From Closterium sp. Naga37s-1 (Eukaryota > Streptophyta > Zygnematophyceae > Desmidiales > Closteriaceae), in contig CANJKZ010000010.1 in assembly GCA_947471745.1 (NCBI GenBank), forward strand, positions 8,078,001 through 8,142,000: a stretch of 64,000 bases of DNA, given 5' to 3'. A program made the translations under genes and the position numbers. The notes beneath the pieces were generated by a model, which saw only the letters and a list, made by a program, of their open reading frames with translations, ran no database searches and was not told the origin of the DNA. This document shows, one piece after another, positions 48,202 to 60,000 of the stretch (position 1 is its first letter; the number at the start of each line of letters is the position of its first letter).

Positions 48202-50753
48202 AGCGGGCTGAGCGACAGTCCGGTCTCAAACTCAAAACCTGGCAGACGGACGGAGCCCTGGAGTTCTTCTCAGACGAGTTCAAGGAGCTCCTCAAGCAGA
48301 AGGGGATTGAGCACCTGGTGTCCCTGCCCTACGCTCACCAACAGCAAGGAGTAGCAGAACGGACAAACAGAAGCCTCGCCACGCGGATGAGGGCTCTGAT
48401 GAAGCAGTCGGCCATCCCAACAAAATATTGGCCGTTTCCGATGAATCACGCCGTTCGGCTGCACAACTTGCTGTCCTCGCGAAGCCTCGAGAACAACAAC
48501 TCTCCCTACCGGGCATGGACGGGCAGAAAAGCAGATACACGCCTGCTTCGGGTGTTTGGCTGCATGGTACAGTACAGACCCCACACTGCGAGAACCGGAA
48601 AATTTGCTGACCGGGCACGATGGGGCATCCACCTCGGGATCGAGAAGGAATTCAAGGCGTGGATTGTGCTGGACTACGCGACACACGAGGTGACGAAATC
48701 ACGTGACTGCATCTTCTACGAGAAGCTGACTCTGCCCCTTTTTAAGGAGCACCAGGAAGCCGACAATCTTCCCGAGCGGCTCTTCGAGGGCCACCGCAGC
48801 TTCGCCACGTCACACGACGAAGCTGACCTGGCCGAGGATGCAGACGCACCTGATGTCACCCCAATGGACTCCGCTCCGAGCATCCCCCTCACAAGCCAAT
48901 TCGGGACTCCGATATTCGTACCTCTACACCAACCCGATCCTAACGATACAACTCGCGCGGCTCATGACTACAACAGTGAGGCACGCCGATCACCTGATGC
49001 CGAGTTACCACAACCTAACATGTCGCAGGATACCCTCCGCCTCGGCAACGACAGCGATGACGACGTGGTCGAAGTTACCAGCTTCCACGACTATGACCGA
49101 CTTCACTACGAAAAGACTGACGAAACCGGTCTCCGCGTTCTCGGCCTCGCCGTCGCTGTTCGCTGCACCTCGCCCAAGGAACCAACCACCGTCCGCCAAG
49201 CCCTATCTGGCCCCGACAGTGGAAAATGGAAAGCAGCCATGGCCGCCGAAATCGCATCGCTGAAGAAACGTGGCACATGGAAGTTGGTCCCTCGGTCATC
49301 GGCAAAGGGGAGAAAAATTCTCAGCGGCAAATGGGTTTTTCGTATCAAAACTCTCGCAGATGGCTCGGTCGACAAGTACAAGGCGCGTTGGGTAGTGCGG
49401 GGATTTGAGCAAACACATCTGGTGGATTTCACTCTCACCTACGCTCCAGTCGGCCGCCACACCTCGGTATGCATTCACATCTGCATCGCCGCCGTCAAAC
49501 AGCGACCGCTCCGGCAAATCGACGTCGGCAGCGCCTTCCTCTACGCTCCCGTCGATGCCATCTTTTTCGTCGAGCAGCCGCACGCATTCGAAGAAAATGA
49601 TGGCGCCGTGTGCCTCCTCCAAAAACCCCTCTACGGAATCAAGCAGGCGCCTCGTCTATGGCAGCAGTAGCTCCATTCCGTCCTCCTTGAGCTCGGCTTC
49701 ACTCAGCTGCCGCACGACCTTGGAATGTACAGGCGGGAATCGCGCGGGAAATTCGTACTCCTCGTCGCCTACGTCGACGACCTTCTCTACACCGGCGACG
49801 ACACGGAGCTGCTGGACCAGTTTGAGGCTGACATCAAAGAGAAACTGGAGGTGACAATCAACCACAACGTCACCCAGTTTCTCGGCCTCAATGTGACTCA
49901 GTCCGCCTCCTCCATTCACCTCTCCGCCGCCAAGTACGCCGAAACACTCGCGAAGCGCTTCTCCATCGCACCAATCAATCTCACTACCCCCTATCGCACT
50001 CCTCCTCCTAACCACGAGCCAGACACCACACCGCTCTCTCCCGACAACCATCGTCTCTATCAGCAGCAGCTGGGATGTCTCCTGTTCGCCGCCGTCACGT
50101 GCCGGCCCGATCTCTCCTACGTCGCAAGCCAGCTCGCACAGTACCTGAAGCGACCTGAAGGGGAGAATCTACTGGATCTACGCCGAGCACTACAGTACTT
50201 CATCTCCACTCCCGACGTCGGTCTCACCTACGAAGCTAACCTCACCGCTACTCTACAGCTCCATGGCTACGTAGATGCCGACCACGATGGAGATGTTGAC
50301 AACAGACGCTCCCGCACAGGATTCATTTTTCAACTCCAACCTGCCGGACTCATCTCCTGGAACTCTCAGAAGCAGGAACTTATCGCTCTCTCGTCAGCAG
50401 AAGCAGAATTCATCGCAGCTAGCGCAGCTGTTCGCAAAGGACTGTACCTGGTGGAGCTCCTGCAAGAAGCGAAAGTGACGATGAACGGGCACTTCACGTT
50501 ACTCTGCGACAATCAGAGCGCGATAAAGATCGCGAACAAGCCCGGCTTCGTCAACCGCACCAAGCACATCGCCCTTCGCTACTTCTTCGTGAAGGATGAA
50601 ATCGACAAAGGGAAAGTCAAGCTGACGTACTGCCCGACTGGTGACATGGCAGCTGATTTCTTGACGAAGAAGCTGCCACGTCAGCAGTACCAACGCTGCG
50701 CCGACCTCTGCGGGATCACCAAGAAATACCACGTGGCCCACCTTCAGGAATGA
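48015..50753 (+). CDS. pol: Copia-2 pol: integrase, reverse transcriptase, RNase H, with one in-frame amber stop
   Basis: The frame is open from at least 47763. It reads the pre-integrase domain WHQRLGHPSHATL...CIVC ahead of the first ATG at 48015. It then gives integrase (VYSDFMV, WQTDGALEFF, QQQGVAERT), reverse transcriptase (KWVFRIKTLADG, LYGIKQAPRLW, YVDDLLYTGDD) and RNase H (YVDADHDGD, ALSSAEAEFIAAS, CDNQSAIKIANK, HIALRYFFVKDE). A TAG at 49668-49670 follows RLWQQ where most copia elements have a coding residue. The reading resumes in the same frame. The gag-to-pol shift near 47800 is -1. With the amber stop, autonomous activity is doubtful unless read-through occurs. Confidence 0.87.
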
Positions 50754-50760
50754 AGGGGAG

Positions 50761-51185
50761 TGTTGGAATAACCGAAAGGTTATATAAAGCATTCCCGAAG
50801 CTGTTCCACTGTACCAGTACCGCAACAGCTCATATAGAGCATGCGGAATGTCGAGGGTCACCCGAAGGTCAACCGTCTGAGGAAGTCAACGGTCGTGACC
50901 CTTGACAATCCAGTAACCGCGCGACAGTTAAATCACTGCAACATGGTAACTGTCGAGGATAGCAATAGTCACGGTTACTGTAGCTATGCAATACAGTTAA
51001 TAAGGGAATGTACCCCTCAGAGTACATGGCTAGCTAGATTTCTATTTAATCTCTTGTACTCCTATCTTTCAATCATCTTGTTCTCTTTCAATTATTACTC
51101 AACAAGGTCACTACAGAGACTTCATTGTCTCCTCTCAGACTTAACAGATTCTATCCTATCCACTGGATCCTTGGTTATATCAGCA
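50761..51185 (+). repeat. Copia-2 3' LTR (425 bp)
   Basis: Same as the 5' LTR except for one substitution at 50974. Followed by TSD CGGGG. Confidence 0.94.
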
Positions 51186-51289
51186 CGGGGTAGAAACCCA
51201 TAGGGACATATACGGCGATGAGAATGGCAGAGAGAAATAGTGTGTGTCCAGGGAGACGCAATGTGAGAGCGTAAGGGCGACGACGGGGA

Positions 51290-52125
51290 ACGGAGACAAC
51301 GAGGCAGCGAAAATGGGGAAGAGAACGAAGATAGCGAGTGCGACATGAAGGGAGATAGCGGGGGCGACAGGGACAGGGAAAGGAAAGGAGATAGCGAGTG
51401 CGACGGGAATGGGAGAGGAGAAATTGAGGGCGACAGGAAGGGAGGAGATAGTGAAAGCGATCGGAAAGGGAGGAGCCACTAGCGCAGCGCACGCGCTGTT
51501 AGCGGAGCCACCAGCGCGGCGCACTTGCTGTCCACACACGTCTTATAGCGCAGCTCACGCGCTGTCCTTGAACCAGCAATGTCATCGTACCTGAACCTAT
51601 GTAAAGTTTCCTGACATCATGTAAGAATTTTAATTCGTTTATAAGAACCTCCAATAATTGAGACTATGAAAAGGCGAGTAGTGACGGGAAGGGGGGGGGA
51701 AATAGAGAGCTCGACGAGAAGGGGAGGGGAGATAGCTAGCGCGACATGAAGGGGAGGGGAAATAGTGAGCGCGACGGGAAGGGGAGGCAAAATAGCGAGC
51801 ACGACGGGATGGGGAGGGGAAATAGCGAGAGCGACGGAAAGGGGAGGGGAGATAGTGAAGGCGACGGGAAGGGGAGGGGAAATAGCGAGCGTGACGAGAA
51901 GGGCAGGGGAAATAGCGAGCACGACGGAAAGGGGAGGGGAAATAGCGAGAGCGTGACGCGGCGGGAAGGGGAAATAGCGAGCGCGACGGGAAGGGGAAGG
52001 GAGATAGCGAGCACGACGGGAAGGGGAGGGGAGATAGCGAGCGCGGCGGAGAGGGAGGGGAGATAGCGAGCGCGGCGGAGAGGGAGGGGAGATAGCAAGG
52101 GCGACGGGGAAGGAGAGGAGATAGC
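51290..52125. repeat. About 30-bp purine-rich minisatellite interrupted by a retroelement
   Basis: Units resemble GCGACGGGAAGGGGAGGGGA followed by GATAGCGA. The array continues after the non-autonomous element at 53559-53650, showing that the element inserted into it. 51191-51290 is transitional unique sequence. Confidence 0.85.
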
Positions 52126-52268
52126 TGTCAGAATGTGATGTTTGTGTAGCCTGCAGTGGGGTACTCTATAGCGAGTACAGCCCGGATTAGGGTTTGCTAT
52201 ATGTACTCAACTGCATGCTAGTGAAAAGCACTCTTTCCTGATTCTGATTTTTGCCTAGCCTTTCAACA
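52126..52268 (+). repeat. TRIM-like element 5' LTR (143 bp)
   Basis: Starts TGTCAGAATGTGATG and ends CTTTCAACA. Identical by eye to 53411-53553. Confidence 0.92.
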
Positions 52269-53410
52269 TGCTATCAGAGCAGGTCGACCCTCCTGGGTCG
52301 ATCCTGTGGGTGGTCCCGCCCAATGCTTCCGCTGCGGTTTCCTGCTGTCCCCTGCCTGCCGCGCGCTCCGGGCGCGCAGCGATTTTTCATCCCGCCGCGC
52401 GCTCGGGGCGCGCGGCGGTTTCCTGCCCCGTCGAACCGCGCGTCGCCCCCCGTCGCCCGTTGCGGAGCCCCCGGGGACCCGCGCGTCGCCCCCCGTCGCC
52501 CGACGCGGCCCGCGCGACCTGCGCCAGGCCCGCGCGCGGCCCGTACGGGGTGCGCCAGGCCCGCGCGCGGCCCGTACGGGCTGCGCCAGGCCCGCGCGCG
52601 GCCCGTACAGCCCGCGCGCGGCCCGTACGGCCTGCGCCAGGCCCGCGCGCAGCCCGTACGGGCTGCGCCAGGCCCGCGCGCGGCCCGGGCAGCCCGCGCG
52701 CGGTTCGTCCCCCGAGCTTTTGGCCGCGCTCCACCCCCGCTGCTGCCCGCGCTCTTGTGTTAGGGTTTCGGGGTGGAGAGTATGGGGGTGACAGGTGTGT
52801 GCGGCCTTCCCTGCTCCTCCTCCTCCTCCGTCTCCCGCTGCTGCAGCTGCCGCTGAGGGGGGTGGATGTGTGGGAGCCGTTGGAGTGGTACGAGGGGGGT
52901 GGCGTGTGAGGAGTGCTAGGGGCACAGCACGGAGTGTGTGACAGGGGTGTGGGACAGCTGGGGGAAGTTGAGTGGAGGCAGTCGTCTTGTCCTCCGCAGC
53001 GCCTGAAGTCCAGAGAGCCACGACCCCCTGTGGCCTGAGTAGTCCGAGGCTCTGCGCCCGGTAGCCACAGTGTGAGCACTCCTGGTAGTCCAGAGAGCCA
53101 CGACCCCCTGTGGCCTGAGTAGTCCGGGGCTCTGCGCCCGGTAGCCACAGTGTGAGCACTCCTGGGAGCACAGTGAGCCAGCCGCGCCTGTCGCCGTGTA
53201 GCCCGGGTTTAGCCTGGTAGCGTCAGTGTTGCGCCCTCCTGTTGCCCGTGTGCCTGCAGCTTCAGCCGTCGCCTCTCATCTTCTCGCCCTCCACAGATTC
53301 TCCTCTTCCTCACTTGCCCTCTGTGATAGCCTCTAGCTTTGCTTATCCTTGTGAACTATTGCACTGCCTGCTTGTTGTGTTGATTGTACCCCACTTTGAC
53401 TATGGGGGTG

Positions 53411-53553
53411 TGTCAGAATGTGATGTTTGTGTAGCCTGCAGTGGGGTACTCTATAGCGAGTACAGCCCGGATTAGGGTTTGCTATATGTACTCAACTGCA
53501 TGCTAGTGAAAAGCACTCTTTCCTGATTCTGATTTTTGCCTAGCCTTTCAACA
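53411..53553 (+). repeat. TRIM-like element 3' LTR (143 bp)
   Basis: Second LTR copy, followed by TSD ATAGC and a return to the minisatellite. Confidence 0.92.
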
Positions 53554-53558
53554 ATAGC

Positions 53559-53967
53559 GAGCGCGACGGATAGAGGGGGGAGATAACGAGGGCAAAGGGC
53601 CAGCTGAGCGCGACAGCGAGGGCGACGAAAAGGGTGGAATGAGAACGTGGCGAAGGCTTGTTAGCGGAGGGCGGATGCACTTGTGAGAGTGGTGCCGGAG
53701 TATCCGTGTGAAGTAACTACGCAAGCTACCGTGATAGTTGTGGATATCGGCTAATGTTGGAACGATCAGTCAGAGCGTAAAGTGAACCCAAGTCCAACTT
53801 GAAGTTCCGGTTGGACCCAACTAGATATGGGAGGCGTCGGCTTCAACCCAACCAGTTGGTGTCGCGTGATCAAACGTGGAAACTTTCAGAAGCACGAAAC
53901 TTTGGCGCACTGATTTTCTGCTGTGCGATCTGAAAATCTGGCGGGAGCCAATCGGATTGGACAAGTA
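53559..53967. other. Non-coding stretch between two retroelements
   Basis: The first 90 bases continue the 30-bp minisatellite. The rest is unique sequence with GTTGGACCCAACTAG and related inverted motifs at about 53795-53870. These resemble motifs at 44190 and in the 7001-7448 block. No gene is seen. Confidence 0.5.
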
Positions 53968-53972
53968 GTTTC

Positions 53973-54082
53973 TGTCAAATGTTGTAGCCTGTAGTGAGGT
54001 TTGTCTTAGGGGGTACAGAGGTTAGGGTTTGTTATATGTACCCCAACTCACATCAATGACACCAACACTTCTATTCTTGACA
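53973..54082 (+). repeat. Copia-3 5' LTR (110 bp)
   Basis: TGTCAAATGTTG...CTATTCTTGACA. Very short for a copia LTR. No difference from the 3' LTR found by eye. Confidence 0.94.
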
Positions 54083-55099
54083 TGGTATCACCTAGGTTAG
54101 GATCCTGTGGGATCCCGCTCCTCCCGTCCTCGTTCGTCTCGCCCGAGCCTGTCTCACACTGTCGTACTAGTTGCGCCCGTCTTGCCCGAGCCTAGCGCCG
54201 GCCCGATCTAGTCCCGTTCGTTCGTTACCGCCGGCCCGATCTAGTCCCGTCCGTTCGTTACCGCCCGCGCGATCTAGTCCCGTTCGTTCGTTACCGCCCG
54301 TTCCGCCGACCCACTTTCCCCGTAGCGTAGCGCCCTTCCCCCCCCCCCCCCCCCCCCCGCTGCCCGTCGCGTCGCGCCTCCCCCCCTGCTGCCCGTCGAG
54401 TCGCGCTTTCCCCCCGCTGCCCGTCACTTCGCGCCTCCCCCCTGCTGCCCGTCGAGTCGCGCTTTCCCCCCGCTGCCCGTCACTTCGCGCCTCCCCCCTG
54501 CTGCCCGTCGAGTCGCACTTTTCCCCCGCTGTCCGTCACTTCGCGCCTTCCCCCCGCTGCCTGTCGCGTCGCGCCTTCCCCTGCCCCTCGTCACGTCCCG
54601 CTCTCCCCCTCTTCCCGTCCCGTCGTCCCCTCCCCTGCTGCTCGTCGCGACGCGCCCTCCCCCCGCTGCCCTACACGCCCATTCGCGCGCCGCGCCTGCC
54701 GCCACGCCTGCCCGTTCGGCCCGCCGCGGACCTGCTAGTCCCGCCACCGCGCCTACCCCTCCTGCCCGCCGTCGCGCCTCCTAGGTAGGCCCGCCGTGGG
54801 CCCGCTCGTCCTACCGCCGCGCCTACCCCTCCTACCCACCGTCGCGCCTCCTAGTTAGGCCCACCGTGGGCTCGCTTGTCCCGCCGCTGCGCCTGCCCGT
54901 ACTGCCCGCCGCGGACCCTCCCTTCTAGCCGCCACGGGCCCTACCTTTCAGCCGCCGCGCCTCCTCGTTAGGACCGCTACGGGCCCGCTAGTTCGGCCCT
55001 CCCTTCACACTACTGCACCTACTCATTCAGTCCACACCCCTTGCGCCTATCGCGCCTGCGTTTTGCACCTGCCACGGACTTGCCCTAGCCGCCCTACCA
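54083..55099 (+). other. Copia-3 leader
   Basis: C-rich leader with three copies of GATCTAGTCCCGTTCGTTCG (about 54205-54300), a run of C's near 54340, and a tandem array of CCCGCTGCCCGTCACTTCGC-type units (54360-54600). No gene is supported. Confidence 0.6.
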
Positions 55100-57027
55100 G
55101 TGCCGCCCGCAGCCGGACTTGTCGTTTTCACTTACGCTATGGCGACCCCTAGGGTTCTTCGTTTTGACGCTGACGGTAGACCGCTCGAGTTTCCGGTCTG
55201 GCTCCTACGCGCGCGTCGCCTTTTAGAGAGTCAGGTCCAGGCGGGTGAGTCCCTCTGGGCGCACGCTACTGGTGACCTTCCTGCGCCCGACGACCCTATG
55301 CCGTTAGGCCCTGCCCCTGACGACGCCGCCAGAGACCGCTTTACCCGCCAGCGTGCTGACCTGACGGCGTGGAAGTCGCGTGACGCTGGTGCCTGCATCG
55401 CTCTTAGCAGCCTCCTCCCTGAGTCTGAGGAGGCCCACTTCACTCAGGTTCGCACTGCTAGTGAGTTCCTGACTGCGATCAAGGCCCGCTACGCTACTCC
55501 CACCACTGTCTCTCTTGGCCGCCTCTTCCTACCGTTCTTGTTCCCTGACCTCGCCTCGTTTGAGCGCTCTGCTGACTTGATTGCTCACCTCCGCTCGCTC
55601 GATTCTAGCTACCGCGCTGCTTACACTGACGCACAGCTTGCACTGCTTCCCCCTCCCATGGCGATTACTATTTACTTCATTGCCACTAGCCTCCCTGACC
55701 GCCTTGCCTCGGTTCGTGACACGCTTCTTCTGAAGCACCCTAGTGAGCTCACTATCGAGGTCCTTGAGTCTGCACTCAAGGACGTCGAGAGCAACCTCCG
55801 CTCCGTAGCCTCCGCCTCTGGTGCTGTGCCCCCTCCACTGTTTCACGGGTGCACTGTCCCCCAGCTGCCCACTTTTACTGCCTCACTAGCCACTGCCACT
55901 ACTGACGTGACCGCAGCTGCTGTTACGACTCCGTCGCGGTCTCGAGGTAGGGGTGGCAGGAGGGGCGGTCAGGGTGCAGGCGGCGGTGGCGGCGTTGGCG
56001 GCGGAGGTGGTGGGGGTGGCGTGCCGACCGGTGGCGGCGGGAGCGCAGGGCCTGGAGAGGCGTCTCGTGCAGCGGCCAGTGACTCCCCTACTGCAGCTGG
56101 TGGAGGCGACACCCAGACTCGTCAGCCTCCTCCTGGTCTGCCGGCTGCGGTGGGTGGAGCAGCGGCGTGGTACCTGGCCCAGCGGCAGCAGCAGCAGCAG
56201 CAGCCCCTCCCTTTGCAGCAGCCCCCGCAGCAGCAGCGGCAGCAGCAGGTTTCGGGGCCAGGACAGCGTCAACCCCAACGAGGTGTTGTTCACCCTTTGT
56301 GCACCTATCAAGTTCTGACAGGTGCTCGCCGAGGCCAGCCTTGTGGCCGCACCCACCCTCCTGGTCAGTGCTTTGCTCAGCTCACTGACACGGTTCGCTT
56401 GGCCTTCGGCGTTGGCGGCCCTGCCCCTGACTGGTTTCCTCTTGTTCAGACGTACGGCTCCGCTCTTTGGGGCATGACTGCTTCTCAGTTGCTTGATCTC
56501 TTAGGAACTCCTCATGCTATGTATGCTGTTGTTGACTCTAGTGCTTCTGACTCTGTTTACTCGAGTGTTGTTAGCTTAGGTGCTAGTCTTACTGAGTTGC
56601 CTGTTGCTAGTGTAGGCACTTGTGTAGACACTAGTCCAGGTGCTACTTCGGAGGACGCTTCGCTGTCTTTCACTTTGGACTCTGGGGCTTCGCACTGCTT
56701 CTTCCGCGACCACACGACACTTACTCCACTTCCTGCGCCAGTCTCTGTAGCGCTGGCTGATCCCACCTCGGGACCAGTCACTGCTCGCTACACTACTACT
56801 CTTCCGTGCCCTGCTGTTCCCTCTGGGTCTCTGACTGGCTTCCACGTCCCCTCGTTCTCGAGGAACTTGGTGGGCGTGAGGCCTCTTGTGAGCCATCACG
56901 TGGGTGTGTGGATTGAGCCCTCTGGTGAGACGGCGGTTTGTGTTGACGGCGACACTTACGCGCCTCTTGCCACCTTTATGGCGGAGCCGGGCTCAGGTCT
57001 CTACACACTTCACACTGACCCTGGTGT

Positions 57028-57066
<39 letters not shown>

Positions 57067-60000
57067 GCAGCAGCAGCAGCAGCAGCGGCAGCAGCAGCAG
57101 CTGCAGCAGCAGCAGCAGCAGCAACGACTCCTGCCCCCGGCCCCGGTTACTTCCCCCAGTCTGGTCCCTGCGTCTCACCAGGTTGCTGCGTCCCCCCAGG
57201 TAGATGTGTTTGGTCAGGTTCCCGTGTCTGGTCCAGTTGCTGCGTCGTGCTCCTGCCGGTCGCTTGCACACCCCACCGTTCTGTGGCACCACTGGACGGG
57301 GCACCCGTCCCTCCCTCGTCTGCGAGCTATGTCTCGTCAGCGTCTTGTCTTAGGCCTCCCGCGTGTCTTGCCGTCGCTGCCGCCTTCGCTTGCACCGCCG
57401 TGCGGTCCCTGCATCGAGGGTCGGCTGCGCGCCACCCCTCACTCCTCCTCCCTTCGTCCGGCCACCAAGCCTTTTGAGACGCTCCACTTGGACGTCTGGG
57501 GCCCCGCCCCTCGCCTTGGCCCTGAGCGCGGGCGTTTCTTTTTGGTGGTCGTTGACGACTACTCCCGCTACACCACAGTGTTCCCCCTGGCGAAGAAGTC
57601 TGAGGTGACTTCTACGCTGATCAGGTGGTTGCTTACCACTGAGGGCACTCGTGGTCGTCGTGTCAGCTGTCTTCACTCTGACCGTGGGGGTGAGTTTTGC
57701 TCCGGCATTCTCGCTGGATTCTGTCGCGAGCAGGGCATTCGTCAGTCCTGGACGCTTCCAGAGTCCCCACAGCAGAATGGGGTTGCTGAGCGCCGCATAG
57801 GCTTGGTCATGGAGATCGCCCGCACCTCCTTGACTCACGCCCGTGCCCCCCATTTTCTGTGGCCCTACGCAGTTAGGTACGCCGCTCACCAGCTGAACCT
57901 CTGGCCACGCGTCTCTCGGCCAGAGGCTTCACCGACCAGTCTTTGGACCGGGTCCCCTGGTGTTGCGTCGAGGTTTCGTGTCTGGGGTTGCTTGGCTCTT
58001 GTCCGTGACACTTCCGCGGACAAGCTCTCGCCTCGCGCCGTTCCCTGTGTCTTCCTTGGTTTCCCTGAGGACTCCTCTGACTTCACCTTTTACCACCCTC
58101 CCTCTCACCAGTTCTTTGACTCCCGTGACGTCCGTTTTGAAGAGTCCACCCCCTACTACGCCAGGTACCCCAGTCGAGGTCTCCCGGTTCCTCCTCCCCC
58201 TCTCTTCCTGACTTCCGCTCCCCCTCCTACTCCCCCGGTACAGCCTCCCCCCCCTGGTCCCGCCCCGCCAGGTGTGTCCCAGGCTACCCCTCCCCCCTCG
58301 GTAGCCCCTCAGGTGCAGCCTCCTTCCCCGCAGTCCTCCTCGCAGCCTACTGCAGACCCTGTGGGAGCCGGTGCTCGTGGAGAGGGCCCTACAGGTGCTA
58401 GCTCTGGGGGTGCTGGAGTTGGAGCTGAGCCCGTGGTTGCAGGAGACTCTTGTCTTCCGGGAGCTGGTGCTGGTCCTGCTGACTTTGGGGGTGCTACGTC
58501 TGGGGGTGCGGGTGCACCCTCTTCGGGTCCTGGTGAGCCTGGTCGTATTGCTGTTGGTGGTGCTGACTCTGGGGGTGGTGCGCCAGGTGCTTTGGAGGGC
58601 GGTCCCGGGGCTGCCGCAGCCCCCGACACTACTCCTCCCCCCCACCCCTACCCGACCCGGCACCAGGCTCGTGTTCGCCGTGCCCGTGAGGAGCAGCTGG
58701 AGTTGGAGAGAGAGGAGAGAGAGTTGCAGCGGCTGGTGGAGCAGCAGCAGCAGCAGAAGCAGCTGCAGCAGCCGCAGCTGGAGCCGCCGCAGCAGCAGGA
58801 GGCGCAGGAGCTGGAGCCGCTACAGCAGCAGGAGGAGCAGCAGCCGCCACCGCAGCAGCAGCAGCCGCCGCCGCCGCCGCAGCAGCAGCAGCAGCCGCCG
58901 CCTCCTCCTCCTGTCTCTGGTCTTCGGGCCCTCGGTCTCCCCTCCCGCTCTCCTTCCTCCTCCCCCTCTCCTCCCGTCTCGGGTCCTCCGCTTCCTCCTC
59001 CTGACCCCTCTCCAGCTGTTTTCCCTCGTTCTCAGTCTTCGTTGTCCCCTCCTCCTTCTCAGACATGGGCCTCTCGTCGCTCCCCTCGTGCTCGTCCCTC
59101 GTCCCCTGTTCCCTTCACTGACCTTCGTACTGCCTTACTTCGTTCTAGTCCGCCTCGTCCGTCTCCGTCTGTGCTTCCGTCTCCTCCTGAGTCGGCCCTC
59201 ACTGCTTCACTTTTTACTCCTGTCACTGACTACTACCGCACGTACCGTCCTGTTCTCTCTCGTGTTCTCGCCTCTCTTGTTACCCACCCTCGTGCCTCTG
59301 TGTCCTCTGTCTCCGCTCTTACTGCCGCAGTCACTGAGTTTGCCTCTACTCGCCGCCTTGACTTCGCCACCAGTCTTGTGGCTGCTCCTCCTTCCAGTCC
59401 TCTGGCCGTCGGGGGTGTGTCTGCCCTTGGCTGTGACGCCCTAGAGGACAGGCAGTTTGAGCTAGAGTTCCTGGCAGCCGCTTCCCCTCATCTCTGTGCC
59501 ATGCTGATCGCCCTTGAGGGAGACCCCGACGCCCTTGACATACCGACTCCTCGCACTTACGCTGAGGCAGTGTCAGGGCCTTGGGCCTCTCAGTGGAGAG
59601 CTGCCATGGACGCAGAGATGGCCTTCTACAGATCCACAGGCACCTACGTCGACGAGGTTCCCCCCCCTGGGGCAAACGTAGTCGATGGCATGTGGATCTA
59701 CAGGGTGAAGCGGCCACCGGGATCTCCTCCGGTCTTCAAGGCGTGCTACGTGGCTAGAGGTTTCAGTCAGCGCGAGGGAGTTGACTTCTTTCAGACCTTC
59801 GCGCCCACCCCGAAGATGACCACTCTTCGGGTGTTACTGCACGTAGCGGCACAGAGAGACTACGAGTTACACTCTCTCGACTTCTCTACTGCGTTTCTTC
59901 AGGGTAGCCTACACGAGGAGGTCTGGCTGCGTCGTCCCTCTGCCTTCACTGGCACTTTCCCTCCTGGGACCCAGTGGAGGCTGAGGCGACCGGTCTACGG

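Larger units (their letters stand above)
44479..51185 (+). mobile_element. Copia-2: full-length Ty1/copia LTR retrotransposon
   Basis: Bounded by 425-bp LTRs (44479-44903 and 50761-51185) that differ at only one position that I can find (A at 44692, G at 50974). The TSD is CGGGG (44474-44478 and 51186-51190). The primer-binding site is TGGTATGAGAGC (44904-44915, 11 of 12 matches to initiator Met tRNA). The polypurine tract GAAGGGGAG abuts the 3' LTR. The element is recent but its pol carries lesions. Confidence 0.95.
52126..53553 (+). mobile_element. Non-autonomous LTR retroelement (TRIM-like), 1.43 kb
   Basis: LTRs of 143 bp (52126-52268 and 53411-53553) appear identical. The TSD is ATAGC (52121-52125 and 53554-53558). 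The primer-binding site TGCTATCAGAGC follows the 5' LTR, and the polypurine tract CTATGGGGGTG precedes the 3' LTR. There is no gag or pol. The internal part is a GC-rich tandem array of GCGCCAGGCCCGCGCGCGGC units (about 52495-52720) and an about 80-bp direct repeat (about 53010-53165). LTR start (TGTCA...GTAGCCTGCAGTG) and polypurine tract resemble Copia-3, the likely source of its proteins. Confidence 0.9.

Noticed and set aside
52263-53171. GC-rich frames of 160-300 codons inside the TRIM-like element
   Set aside because: Arg/Ala/Pro repeats from GCGCCAGGCCCGCGC units in several frames and both strands. No gag or pol motif.
54167-54788. Pro/Arg-rich frames in the Copia-3 leader
   Set aside because: Low-complexity reading of C-rich leader repeats upstream of the genuine Gag-Pol start.
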